Below are positions 52,101 to 62,291 of a stretch of DNA of 64,000 nucleotides, one piece after another. The notes beneath the pieces are model-generated. The model saw only the letters and a list, made by a program, of their open reading frames with translations. It ran no database searches and had not been told where the DNA came from. Position 1 is the first letter of the stretch, and each line of letters opens with the position of its first letter. A program made the translations under genes and the position numbers. Origin of the DNA: Saussurea involucrata (taxonomy: Eukaryota; Streptophyta; Magnoliopsida; Asterales; Asteraceae); assembly GCA_033807775.1 (NCBI GenBank), contig CM066314.1, positions 93,908,929 through 93,972,928 on the forward strand, in the 5' to 3' direction.

Positions 52101-53855
52101 GTACCTTTAGCCAGACAATTTCATGATGATATTTTTCCTGAGGAAATTTATGATAATCTCTACTACACAGAAGGAGAGTATGAGCTTTTGGAGAGTAATA
52201 TTGATGGTTTTATGGATGACAGAGCTCAGATGGTCTACTCAGAAGCTTCTAATATGTTCAGAGTTCCTGACTCAAAACTGCATATTCAGAAAAGAATCGA
52301 GAAAGTTCTGATGTTTCAACAAGATGAATTCAATGGTTTAATGTTCGTTAGAATGGAAATACTGAAAGAAAGAAATACAAAGGTTTCCATGTCTACATTT
52401 GATTTTCACAGATTGACTCTTGATGATCAGATCTTTCTAGTCAAGTTCTTTGCTAGCACTGAAGAAGCCTTGATAGAAATTGAATGCAGAAGACTTCTGG
52501 GTATTTATGTCAGAAATACATACTTGTATGACTTCCAGTTGGCTATAGAAGAAAGAAAAGAAAAGTGCAATCTGAGTTCTCCCACAAAGAAAACAGAAGT
52601 TGATCTACATGTGAAGGGTTTTGTGAATGAAGGAATGGAGGCAGAAGGGTTCACATATATGGTTCACGAAAGACTTGAATTATTTAGATTAAAAGAGTTG
52701 GTGAAGTACAGTGATGCAACTCTGAATTGGCTGTTGATTAGAATGGAAGTAAGTATGGATGCTGAAAAAGAGAGTTTAAAGAAGAGATGCATAAACTGTG
52801 TGAAGAGGAGGTTGGATTTTAGAAGAAAAATCAGAAACAGTAGTGAATGGTTGTTATCTGAGGTGAATCCCAAAAAGATTCTACATAATGATTTTGTGTT
52901 CCCAGCTGAGTATGAAGTGAATGAAATTTTGTCAGATGAGGCTGAAGAAGTTCAGGACACAACACCTCAGAATGTGCAGATAACTAATATTGATCAAGCT
53001 GAACAGTCTGAACCCAAAGAAGATGAAATATTCATTGATCTGAATGGATACTTTCTTGAATTTGATCTGCCTGAGTTCTTCAAACCAAAAGAGGTACAAT
53101 TCTTGGATGTGTATTATGATAGGTCTAAGGAGACTCAGATCTGGTTGGCTGAAAAATCAAGATGTCTTGGCAAAACAAAGCAAGCCGTTTACTCAGATTT
53201 TCTAATCACTGGAATCAGAGAATTGAAGGTTAAGAAATTCAGAAAGATGGAGTACTTATCCTTTGAAGTTTTGAGAGAAGATGGCAAGGTTTATTATTTC
53301 ACTGATGCAGATTTTGAGAAACTGTCAGTGGTTGACTTCTACAGATTACACAGCTTTCTATGTTTTAAAGAGTCAAGTAAAGATAGAAATGAAAGGAAGG
53401 CAAGAAGTGTGGTGATTGAGGCCATGTTCTATATCTTAAGGTGGCATTGCTATACAGATTTCCAAATAGCTCTGTATTTGCAAAAGTCATGTGTTTATCT
53501 GGCAAATCCCAATACAGATCATGAGCAGAAAAAGGTGTTAAAGACTGGAAGTGTTCACAGATATCCAGAGTTGGGAGTATTTTTGAAGAACAAAAGTGGA
53601 AAGATCTTCTTCAGAGCAAAGGAAACTGCAAAATATTGTTCTGGAACTTTAAGGATCATAAAGCACAATTTGGAGAAAAAGATGCTGAAAGTGAAGGAAG
53701 CAAACATGGTTCAAGAAGTAATTAATCAGCAAGTTGAGATTATTCAAGAAATTATTGACAAGATTGATAAGAGGCTTAATCTGAGGAATGTGCTACTTCA
53801 GAAAATTGTTCCTGCTCTGAAAGAATTAGATGATGCAAAGTTTAAGTTTATTTGA
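49179..53855 (+). CDS. ORF3 of element A, uncharacterised 1,558-residue protein
   Basis: ATG at 49179 follows a short leader; no stop until 53853-53855. Residues about 110-245 form the conserved N-terminal block (HHPYRKWFTR, VPVQYIQQWWKYL, LNLPEKDD, KLGYNEGL, RRNKLPPIWACFFHVVNKCL). An acidic/Ser/Thr linker follows, then a coiled coil at about 609-700. A Lys-Gly-Glu-Lys site near 740 is encoded by the PPT-like tract. An acidic region leads to a C-terminal domain (about 1,350-1,558) with YYFTDADFEKLSVVDFYRL, PELGVFLKNKSGK, SGTLRII and IIDKIDKRLN, recognisable in D and faintly in E. No signal peptide or membrane helix is seen, so the term 'env-like' rests on position only. Function unknown. Confidence 0.93.
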   Translation: MSEIRRSGPISLHSTKSIMDSSDSESDEVQNRVAEEGAIRNDEEDEQMDESEGNADEVNVNIEHDQSAAGSIMSDRSILVERVVPESEWLKLSENNCVILFEESRFKPEHRIIMELFKHHPYRKWFTRSKNVPVQYIQQWWKYLRLEDNKFVSEIGGVTFVLSISALREMLNLPEKDDVQRRTDFEDLPLTEELIAEFMKLGYNEGLRTLSLFRRNKLPPIWACFFHVVNKCLSGKNSSADQGSKQILQIFQGLVKNRHYDYTLILWEDMKNTFEKNQKAIQKKTKDAPLTYIPYIRYWQIVIWYAMQENRTISRRTNEEHGPTFYLGKMTSVTRLENYPNHKLLPKSLRNYIPRESEILKAYCTSMGIELPQIPTQEDQPEKRGEGSSRIREGEDVQMGEHSERLEGENSESLVRLSEEKQNESGEDERLLTEVQTERDASEPANLDQVTTHAIGSHLLVSNIETNTMDLVVDLEQPIHTHSEAFQHATVSHKSGEPSQTHLEGGDKSQLILQHIESEYHSPIHIEPEIPFDTCTDQEFSTPETTFIDMPNVGCRGLDGSPGEVNITKASFKRASVVQDDCVLSTGHELSGHMKTGPSVGSGSLLETSEFEKIQKQNKEMGEKVENLEKRMEDLNDEVSDLKVVLEKKLISVETKVDDVKKSLDSHKKEIMDIMSGFQKDMLKQMQGMQESILKALSVSLASTSKPLDPVPIAEAEPEVAFNQNLKRKFDDNDPHNHQKGEKRQRLSSDDDIGIEDFEIADMHLANTKSTEDQTQENLKEMIQIVQLDSSDTEEMELGSIDSNESDKTEELNLDTEMEGNSDETVAIEESDLRMEEIVESTVVNRCTDIVVYNSERAMESESEEMRLNEELIRRMHNEVVRALSVQKIHKGIKVIRPIDLMGEEDRTVDYTQDFKDDFRFNFCDELNTEEEYVKVKDFFMPSEYVFRKPIEIPKIKLQRLEEPLCDFILELSDVPLARQFHDDIFPEEIYDNLYYTEGEYELLESNIDGFMDDRAQMVYSEASNMFRVPDSKLHIQKRIEKVLMFQQDEFNGLMFVRMEILKERNTKVSMSTFDFHRLTLDDQIFLVKFFASTEEALIEIECRRLLGIYVRNTYLYDFQLAIEERKEKCNLSSPTKKTEVDLHVKGFVNEGMEAEGFTYMVHERLELFRLKELVKYSDATLNWLLIRMEVSMDAEKESLKKRCINCVKRRLDFRRKIRNSSEWLLSEVNPKKILHNDFVFPAEYEVNEILSDEAEEVQDTTPQNVQITNIDQAEQSEPKEDEIFIDLNGYFLEFDLPEFFKPKEVQFLDVYYDRSKETQIWLAEKSRCLGKTKQAVYSDFLITGIRELKVKKFRKMEYLSFEVLREDGKVYYFTDADFEKLSVVDFYRLHSFLCFKESSKDRNERKARSVVIEAMFYILRWHCYTDFQIALYLQKSCVYLANPNTDHEQKKVLKTGSVHRYPELGVFLKNKSGKIFFRAKETAKYCSGTLRIIKHNLEKKMLKVKEANMVQEVINQQVEIIQEIIDKIDKRLNLRNVLLQKIVPALKELDDAKFKFI
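51394..51410 (+). other. Internal PPT-like tract in A ORF3
   Basis: AAAAGGGGGAGAAAAGA inside the coding frame, identical in its core to the terminal PPT at 53857-53870. Confidence 0.65.
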
Positions 53856-53856
53856 C

Positions 53857-53870
53857 AAAAAGGGGGAGAT
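53857..53870 (+). other. Polypurine tract of A
   Basis: AAAAAGGGGGAGAT between the ORF3 stop and the 3' LTR. Confidence 0.95.
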
Positions 53871-54357
53871 TGTTAGATCTGAAGTTTTGTCAATAAACCA
53901 AGTGTTGAAGATCTGATAAGAAGGTTCAGAAGTTCTGAGAAGAAGAGTCAGAAGTTCTGAGAAGAAGAGTCAGAGATCTGAGAAAGAGAAGTCAGAAGTT
54001 CTGAGAAGCGTGATCAGAAGAATGTTCAGAAGTTCTGAACTACCTGTTCAGAACTTATGACGAGTTTCGTTATTTAGTAATGTGTAAACTAATTAGGACA
54101 CGTGTTATGTTCTTATTAGTCTTTCTTATTTGTACTGTAGCTTTAAGATGTTTGTTGCAGTATAAATAGAGTGGTTAGCACTACGTTGCTAACTGATTGA
54201 TTTTCCATATTACTTGTATTCTTTCCTTGTAATCTTTGAGGTGATCTCTCTCTTAGATCTGTAATTCTGTGCATCATTGAATACAATTGGGCTTGATCAT
54301 ACAATTTCTCAATTACTTCTTTCTATATTGATTGTAAGAATAGATCCTGCACTTTCA
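53871..54357 (+). mobile_element. 3' LTR of A
   Basis: 487 bp, reading identical to the 5' LTR, followed by the duplication aactg. Confidence 0.97.
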
Positions 54358-54362
54358 AACTG

Positions 54363-57300
54363 AATGAGAAGATAGATCTTCGCCGACAAAACAAGGGAAA
54401 GCCTTACATCCCATACATGAGGTTTCTTCAGATTATTATTCATAGCATGCTTCGTTCTAACAGAGAAATTCCAAGACGAGCAAACCATCCTTCTCTGCCC
54501 GAGAAAGCTATGCAATATCTTCAATTTCGCAACACTGAATATGATTATGAGATGCCGTTACCTGAAGGATTTCTTCGATACGCGGATCAGGACGCTGAGT
54601 GCATTATCGAGTATAGAGAGTCTATGGTCCAGCCAGAACCGGAGGGACCTACCCCAGACTCAACCCCTAGGCGGGAAGAGTCGGTGAGTGTTCAGGATGC
54701 ACGGGCTACTGAACGGGGAGAGTCGAGGGAAAACACCGAGAGGGGAACTAGTGGGGGTCAAACATCTGTACTTGAAGATACAGGGTCATCGTCCAAGGAC
54801 ACACATACAGATGACCTTGTACAACACGATTCTGAGGGAGTAATTCCTAAACACATTGGGGATCCTCCTTTAGTTGAGTACTCTAGTGATAGTACAGAGT
54901 CTGATAACGCGTCTGATCCTGTGGAGGAACATCATGATGATGATGAAGATGACAATGATGATAATGATGATGATCAAGGAAATGCTGGAAATCTTGGTGC
55001 TGATGCTACGAATGAGGAAAACTGGTTTGGTAACATTTCTGATATCCTTGTATATCCACAAATGCATATGTCAGATAATGTTAATGTGGAAGGCTTAAAC
55101 TTGGATGACATGCCCTTGATGTCGTCTCAAGTTAGTGAAGGAACAGAAGGTATAAGGAGAACCGAGGGAGTATCAGTTGAAAATATATGTGAGTCTGTGA
55201 GAGAAACTGAAGAAAAGAATATGGAGAGTGTGAGAGATATCCAAACTGTCTATACCAGAAGGGCAGCCACATCCACCACCAGATCTCATTTGTTGGGATC
55301 AGGTGTTGAACAAGACGTTACTCGCCCAGTAACGCAACTGCACACCTCTGCCAGCTATTCAGCTTCTTCTTCACAAAAACTGTCTCATTTTCTCACGGGG
55401 TTTTAGCACAAACACTATCTGGATCTCGTTCGGAGATTCCGGATATTGAAACAGAGCGACTTCCTCCCCAGTCCTCGACCTTCTTTCCTGCACAAAGCTC
55501 GAGTCTAGTGCATGTTGCTAACATATTTGATTCTTTGAATATGACACTTTCAGGAACATCTTATGCGCGTCTTGGTGACCCATCTGGAATACTCAGAGTA
55601 GATCCTTTTACAGGACAACAAGGACAGAGTGGAAATCCTACCAGTGCTAACACTATGCCAACACTGAGCGTAGGTCACACAGTTGCAACAACTGTTGTGT
55701 CAACGGCAAACCTAAGTGGTGACGGTGTTACTTTACCCATCTTTGTGACAAGGGAAAACTTCGATGGCGCCCTAAAGGCTATTGAAACTATGTTCGTCCG
55801 GGAGTTACAAGGTGTGAAGAATCAGTTGAAGGGAAAAGAACCGATGACTTATGACCCAACTGTACGTCCTCGTCTAGAAATCTATTTGGCTCCGCCTCGA
55901 GTACCTCAGCCTTCTCCTATGCAACAACCACCAGTGGATCAAAGTGTGGATGAATTAAGGGATTTATTCTATGCCAAACTGATGTCTATGAGTCCTGAAG
56001 ATCAGCAAAGTAAAACCTTGTTGTCTCTACTTTAGAATTTCCAATCTACTCCAAATCCACCTCCACCTCCACCTACACCTTCAGTTACACCTACACAGTT
56101 TCAAGCATTATCCAAAGAGTTGTCTACTTTCAAGTCTGAAGTTGTGAAATCTTTAAGTGATATGAAGCAGTCAATTGTTGAGTTGAAAGCATTGATGAAA
56201 CAGTCGTGTAAGACTCAAGCTCAGAGTACTAAGAGAAGACATGATCAGGATCCCGATGATCATGATCATGAGGGGGAGATGAGTAAGAAGAGAAGAGCTG
56301 AGTCAGAAAGCTCTCAAGGCCAGAAGAAGAATCCAACTGTTGCTGAAATATCTGAGATGTTTGAATCAGGTGCTATGGGTGATCAAAGCGGAAAACAAAT
56401 TGTATTATATGTTGATCCGAATATAGAACCAACGGTTGAAAAGCCTGAGGTAAATGAGGAAGAGATAAGAGAAGTGGTTGATCGATTCGTACAATCTGTG
56501 GAGTTGATTGAAATTAGTTCTGATGATGAAGAAGCTGATGAAAGTGCAAGAGCTTATGATCGGTATTGGAAAGTTAAGGAGGAAGAAGAACCACTTTTGG
56601 TATTTACTTATGAACCAGAAGATCAAGGTGTTGGATTTAATGAAGAAGAGGTTGATATTTTGTTAGAGATATATGGGCCACAAACTCCTGAAGAAATAAT
56701 CTTTAGCCCTGTACACTCACCCGAACATATCTCAACCACTTTGATGTCAGAACAACCTTCTGTTACACCTATAACCATCAACCTTAACCAATCTACTTCA
56801 GCTCAAACCACTATACCAGTATCTGAACCACATCATTCTCATGATCCATTACCTAAAGAGACAAAAACCGAAGAGACTGATCCTCAATCCACTACATCTT
56901 TAGTACCTCCTATCATTCCTAGTCATGATGAAGCTGGTCCTTCTAATCCAGCTGATCAACCTGGTCCTTCATCCTCGCGGAGCAGAAAATTGACTGAACT
57001 TGAACAACGACAAAGAACTTTGTATTTGAGAACACCTTTCCTAGAAGAAGAAGAAAGAAGACTGTTTGTGCACAGAATCAGAACTTTGAATCCCTACGCC
57101 GTGTTGGGTATTACAGATCAAACAGCCGAATACAAGTTCGAGTATATGTACTTTCTAAGAGACAAGTGTCAAAAGAAAAAAGACGTGAGGAGCAAGAAAT
57201 TGATTGTGACTATAAAGGAGGTAACTGCCAGATTATACTACAAATTGTGGTATCCAGAGTTTCTTGTTCAAAGGCAAGATTGCAGAGATTATAAATTTAC

Positions 57301-57781
57301 TGAAGCAGATTTTTGTCACCTAACGATAGAAGATTTTGAGTTCATGTATCATCATTTCCGAGATCTTCAGATCAGAAGGGAAAATGTGTCTCTTGCTTTG
57401 AATGCCATTAAGAGATTTCTGAGAAGACACAATTTGTTCACACAGTGTCATGATTTGCAGATGGGTGTGGAAAGCTATCAACCAAGAGTAAATCTGTTAA
57501 GACCAAATCAAGAATTGACTGGATTGATGAGGATGCCTTTATATTGTGTGATTGCAGATCCAGAGTTTGGTGTTGTGTTCAGTAATGGTGCAAACAAGAT
57601 ATTCATTCGGTTTAATGAGTTGGAAAAATATTCTGATGGTACGCTTAAAATTGTAAGACTTCAGTTAGTCGAAAAGCTCAAGAGACAGGATGCTGAAAGA
57701 AAGATTAATTGGATGTCTTTAAGACCTAGAAGAGTCTTATCCAGAGCCATTGAAGAGATTGATGAAAGATTGAACTTCTGA
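54363..57781 (+). pseudogene. ORF3 of D, middle and C-terminal parts
   Basis: Continues the frame cut at 41157. The middle is acidic, with an Asp-rich tract from ATGATG repeats (54930-54976). A one-base frame change lies near 55380 (one frame ends at 55406, the other is open through 55410-56035) and TAG at 56033-56035 interrupts it. The C-terminal domain (about 57000-57781) has KFTEADFCHLTIEDFEFMYH, DLQMGVESYQ, PEFGVVFSNGANK, SDGTLKIVR and IEEIDERLN. The last is strongly reminiscent of asterid retroelement ORFs. The internal PPT-like tract is at 56270-56283. The natural stop is at 57779-57781. Confidence 0.85.
56270..56283 (+). other. Internal PPT-like tract in D ORF3
   Basis: TGAGGGGGAGATGA, with the same AGGGGGAGAT core as the terminal PPT of D. 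Confidence 0.6.
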
Positions 57782-57851
57782 ATGGTTATGAGAAGAATTG
57801 AAACCTATCTTGGTTTCCGAAGAAGAAGAAGACCCTTCCTGCCTTGATAGC

Positions 57852-57863
57852 TAAGGGGGAGAT
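57852..57863 (+). other. Polypurine tract of D
   Basis: TAAGGGGGAGAT immediately before the 3' LTR. Confidence 0.95.
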
Positions 57864-58098
57864 TGTTAGAGCACTATTTGTAGCTATCAAGACAGTATTA
57901 AATCTTTGTACTGTTACTCCTTGGTAGAGGCATGGGCTTGTCATGTCCTACTATATAAAGGAGTTCCTTTGTTATTTTGTATAACCTCTTGAGCATTTTG
58001 TCGTTTGTACTTTAGAGATCAATATATGGATGACAAGTTTGCTTTCTAAATTCCTTCTACATTTGTTCTTTACATATTGCTAGATTTGGGATTTCACA
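57864..58098 (+). mobile_element. 3' LTR of D
   Basis: 235 bp, matching 20206-20440 with about five substitutions, for example GACAGT for GATAGT and GTCGTTTG for GTCATTTG. The right flank gagtt is element C. Confidence 0.95.
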
Positions 58099-58808
58099 GA
58101 GTTTCTACACCCAAAGGACTATCACCTTTGAAAAAAACGCGCACCTCAGAATCCTTTTAAAGACACAAGTGTCAGAATTGACAGAAGCTCTGTGGTGGAA
58201 TGAGCTCTGTGAAATGAGACCTTCTTCGAATCTCTCTATACGTGCATCTTTACCAAAACATTTGTAAAATACAATCGAAACGATCGATAGAGTATCCGTA
58301 CGAGATTTTTAGTTACAGAGGCTCTGTCAATCTCAGCAGAGGCTCTATGACTGAAAATTTCTAATTTCGGAAAGCTCATAAAACTTTTTGATCATTCAAA
58401 GTTTTGATTGTTTTAAACTGTGTTTCTATGACATCTTTTGAAAGTGGTGTCCTAGAAAAATGTTTTGAAAAGGGAATTTGTGCGAGGAGTTTACTCTGAG
58501 TTTCTACTCTTGTGTGGCATGGTGTCTGACTTCTGTTGGTTTGTGCGACCAAAGATTTTCTTTGGCTTCCCCTTGAATGATTAACATCTGTAGATTATCA
58601 CAAGGTCTCCTTCTGCTCCCCTTGACCTATGCTTGGATCAGGTATTAATAAGTGGAGCATAAAACATAGATCAATCTCATCAGAGGTTTTGTGAGAGTGG
58701 ATAGAGGCTCTATTGAGTATAGAACTTTGAAAGATAAAGAATGTACATACTGAAGGATTTAAATATTTACATATATACATGAGAATTTAATCTCACTTAC
58801 AGAGTGAT
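58099..58808 (-). other. C spacer between pol and the D insertion
   Basis: Noncoding. It contains CAGAGGCTCTG at 58316-58326 and other CAGAG/CTCTG half-sites near 58175, 58200, 58345, 58684 and 58705, the word shared with the E LTR. Together with 19899-20205 it forms the pol-ORF3 spacer of C. No ORF is supported. Confidence 0.65.
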
Positions 58809-61800
58809 TTAACTCATGTTCAGCATACCTAACTTACCCACCAAAAATAGGAATCTTTTTTCATCAAATGCTTTGGTGAATAAGTCCGCAAGCTGATATT
58901 CTGTAGACACAAAGTACATTTCTATGGTGCCCTGTTCAACATGTTGCTTCAGAAAGTGGTACCTGATATCTATGTGTTTTGTCTTAGAGTGTTGCACAGG
59001 ATTGGCAGAGATCGTAATGGCGCTTTTGGAGTCACAGAGGATTGGAATCTTTTGGATGTCTAGACCATAGTTTTTTAGCTGAGTCCTCATCCACAGAACT
59101 TGTGAACAATAGCTTGCAGCAACAACATATTCTGCCTCTGCTGTGGATGTTGACACGCAGTTCTGTTTCTTAAAAGTCCAGCTTACTAATTTACCACCTA
59201 GGAATTGGCAACTCCCATAGGTACTTTTCTTTTCTAGCTTGCATCCTCTGTAATCTGAATCTGTATAAGCCATAAGATCAAAGCCAGAGTTCTTTAGATA
59301 CTAGAGACCAAGATTCTTGGTTCCTTTAAGGTATCTAAAGATTCTCTTGACCGAAAGAAGGTGGGATTCTTTGGGGTTAACTTGATACCTTGCACAGAGA
59401 CATGTGGCATACATTATGTCTGGCCTACTGGCAGTTAAGTGTAGAAGAGACATGATCATGCCTCTGTAGAGCTTGCAGATTTTCCTTCTAGATCTGAGTG
59501 TAATTTAGATCCAGTGGCCATGGGGGTCTTCATGACAGAGGCATCAGAGAGTTTGAATTTTGAAAGTATGTCAGTGACATATTTTGATTGATTTATAAAG
59601 ATTCCCTCCAATGACTATTTGACTTGGAGTCCTAGGAATAAGTTTAATTCTCCCATCATACTCATCTCAAACTCATTCTGCATGAGTTTCTCAAAATCAG
59701 TGCAATATTTTGCATTAGTAGAACCAAAAATAATGTCATCCACATATATTTGTACAAGTAGAATCTCATCACCTTTCCTCTTATAAAAAAAAGTTGTATC
59801 AGTAGTACCTCTTACGAACTCATTAACAAGGAGAAAGGTTGAAAGGCGGTCATACCATGCTCTTGGGGCTTGTTTGAGTCCATACAGAGCCTTATCTAGA
59901 TAGTAGACATGGTTTGGGTATTTAGCACTTTCGAACCCTAGTGGTTGTTGGACATATACTTCTTCTTGAATCTGTCCGTTTAGAAAGGCAGATTTGACGT
60001 CCATCTGAAATACCTTAAAACCTCTGTGGGCTGCGAATGCTAACAAGATTGTAAGTGCTTCGAGCCGTGTGACAGGGGCAAAGGTTTCATCGTAGTCAAT
60101 CCGTTCTGCCTGACAGTATCCCTTAGCCACCAGTCTTGCCTTGTTCCTTATGGCCACTCCATCCTCATCCTTCTTGTTTCTAAAGACCCATTTAGTCCCT
60201 ATAGGTGTTTTCCCTCTTGACAGAGGAACAAGGGTCCATACTTTGTTTAAAATTGGAGAAGCTCCTCTTGCATTGCCTCCACCCAATTTGGATCTTCCAG
60301 GGCTTCAGAAACTCTCTTGGGTTCGATCACACTGATAAAATTTGTGAAGAAACAAAAATTAGCAGTTGCTGATCTTGTCTTAACATTGTCAGAAGGATTG
60401 CCTATGATTTGGCTCTGAGGATGTTCCTTTGTCCACTTAGACATTCTTGGGAGATGGTCATTTGTAGCATCGAGTTGAACTTCTGTCGTTGCACATGATG
60501 GTTCTTGTGCAACTTCTGTGGTTGATGGTACTTCTATGCTTGTACTTGGGGTTTCAGCTTGAGGTATCTCAGTGAGAGTAGGTACTGAGTCCTCCGAAGA
60601 TGTTGAGACAGAATCCTCATTCTCCTCTGGTGTTAGTTCCTCTGTTGTCGCAGAAGTTGGTATTTCCAGTGCCTCTGTTGTGAAGTCATTGTTCACATTA
60701 TCCTCTGCTTGCTCCGCCTCGACACTTGTATTTGCACAATTAATGGAAGAGGGTGAAGATTTTGAGGGACCAGTAAGGGATATACCTTGATTTGTCTGGT
60801 CATCAGAGGATGTCTCTCCAGAGGCTCTGGGAACTCCAACAGAGGGATCAATATCATCATTTAACATTTCTTCAAATATCAGGTTTAGCTCTGCTTCTCT
60901 TGATTTGGAAATGCTAGAGGTTTCTTTGTTCAGCCCAAGTTCTGAACTGATTTGTTCAGATGTCTTTTGGAAAGAGTCGTCAAAAAAAATATTAATGCTT
61001 TCCACGATTGATCGAGTTCGCATAACGTAGACTCTGTAGGCCTTGGAAGTGGCAGAGTATTAGATGAATTTTCCTTCATCTGCCTTAACATCAAACTTCC
61101 CTCGAGTTCTCTGTCATTGAGGACAAAGCACTTACATCCAAATACATGAAAGAACTTGATATTTGGCTTCCTCTGGTTGATCAAATGGTATGGTGTCTTG
61201 ATGTGTCTTTTCACCACTGTTGATCGATTTTGGGCAAAACATGCAGTTGAAACAGCTTCTTCCCAGAAAGATATGGGTAATCCAGATGCGGTGAGCATGG
61301 TTCTTGCAGCCTCCACAAGCGTGCGAATTTTGCATTCAACTACGCCATTTTGTTGTGGGGTGCGTGCGGCAGAGAAGTTTTGCGAGATGCCTTCTTTTGT
61401 AAGATAAGCTTCAATGACAGAGTTTTTGAATTCTGTTCCATTGTCGCTTCTTATCTTCTGTACCCTGTACTCGTAAAGAACCTGAATTCTTATCATTAGA
61501 TTAATCAAAATGTTTGGAACATCTGACTTCTTTCGGACAAATTCTACCCATTTATATCTTGAGAATTCATCGACCAACACTAGCATATATTTCTTGCCAC
61601 CTAGGCTCTATGTAGCAATGGGACCACAAAAGTTGACATGGAGCATATACAGAGGCCTAGTGCAGGACACATCAGACTTTCCTTTATGGGAAGCTCTTTT
61701 GAGTTTTCCCATTTCACAGGCAGAGCACAACTGATCTTTGTTAAATTTAACATTTGGCAAACCTTTCACTAGATCAAGCTTAACAAGTTTATCGAGAGTA

Positions 61801-62285
61801 TGGAAGTTTAGATGGCAGAACCTGTTGTGCCATAACCATGCTTCTTCATTCTTGAATGAGACAAGGCAGAGCTTGTCATCTTTGTTCTTGGCCTTAAAAT
61901 TCATGAGATACATGTCGCCTTTTTATTCAGCTCGCAGAAGCTCTACCTCAGTATCTTCTCCAAATAGAGAGCAATAAGTTCTTTTAAACTTCACATCAAA
62001 ACCTGTGTCGCAAAGTTGGCTTACACTCAGAAGATTGTGCTTGACGCCATTTGCATATGCAACTTTGCACACAGTAATGTCTTCATACATGATGATTCCA
62101 TATCCTCTGATGTACCACTTTTTGTTGTCTCCAAATGTTACAGATCCTCCTCCATGTTTGTCTTTGTATGAGAATAGTAAACCTCTGTCGCCAGTCATGT
62201 GCCTCGAGCACCCGGAGTCTAGGTACCAAATTGGCACATACAGCTTCTGCAATAAGATTATAGAGATTTTGGTACCCATTTCCAA
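58809..62285 (-). pseudogene. pol pseudogene of element C
   Basis: Minus-strand order: protease with DSGCSRHMTG (62285-61923), integrase zinc region HxxxxH..CSAC (61913-61608), integrase core with IRSDNGTEF and the GVVE motif (61586-60930), a Glu/Ser/Thr-rich linker (61023-60247), RT with VKSAFLNG and YVDD (60286-59615), RNase H (59273-58809) with AEAEYVVAASYCSQ and NPVQHSKTKHID. Stops at the 61923 and 61608 joints and near 59615, plus frameshifts near 60960 and 60270, disable it. It is of SIRE type. Inactivation is older than in D. Confidence 0.9.
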
Positions 62286-62291
62286 ATGGGT
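62247..62291 (-). other. gag-pol boundary hairpin and acceptor-like tract (C)
   Basis: On the minus strand ACCCATT (62291-62285) pairs with AATGGGT (62280-62274). ATCTTATTGCAG then ends at 62247, and the pol frame follows. Pol is in the -1 frame relative to gag, as in A. Confidence 0.6.

Larger units (their letters stand above)
41158..54357 (+). mobile_element. Element A: complete, apparently intact 13.2-kb Sirevirus
   Basis: The 487-bp LTRs at 41158-41644 and 53871-54357 read as identical. A perfect 5-bp duplication aactg lies at 41153-41157 and 54358-54362. PBS, PPT and three long ORFs (1,041, about 1,133 and 1,558 codons) have no premature stop. The length is high for copia because of the gag extension and ORF3. 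It inserted in D ORF3 in the same orientation and is the youngest layer. It has the signals needed for transposition, though activity cannot be judged from sequence. Confidence 0.96.
20206..58098 (+). mobile_element. Element D, Sirevirus-like, carrying nested insertions
   Basis: The 235-bp LTRs (20206-20440 and 57864-58098) differ at about five positions by my reading. The flanks are gagat on the left and gagtt on the right, an imperfect target duplication. Own sequence: gag 21431-25428, pol 25445-37285, ORF3 40450-57781. Inserted into it are a solo A3 LTR in gag, composite E in pol and complete A in ORF3. It lies inside element C between pol and ORF3 of C. Several nonsense codons and frameshifts make it non-autonomous now. 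Confidence 0.9.

Noticed and set aside
49179..53855. ORF3 as a retroviral envelope glycoprotein
   Set aside because: No signal peptide, no membrane-spanning segment and no Cys-rich ectodomain; mostly acidic, Ser-rich and coiled coil.
20206..58098. D as one 37.9-kb element
   Set aside because: About 22 kb of it is made of three later insertions, each with a perfect target duplication.
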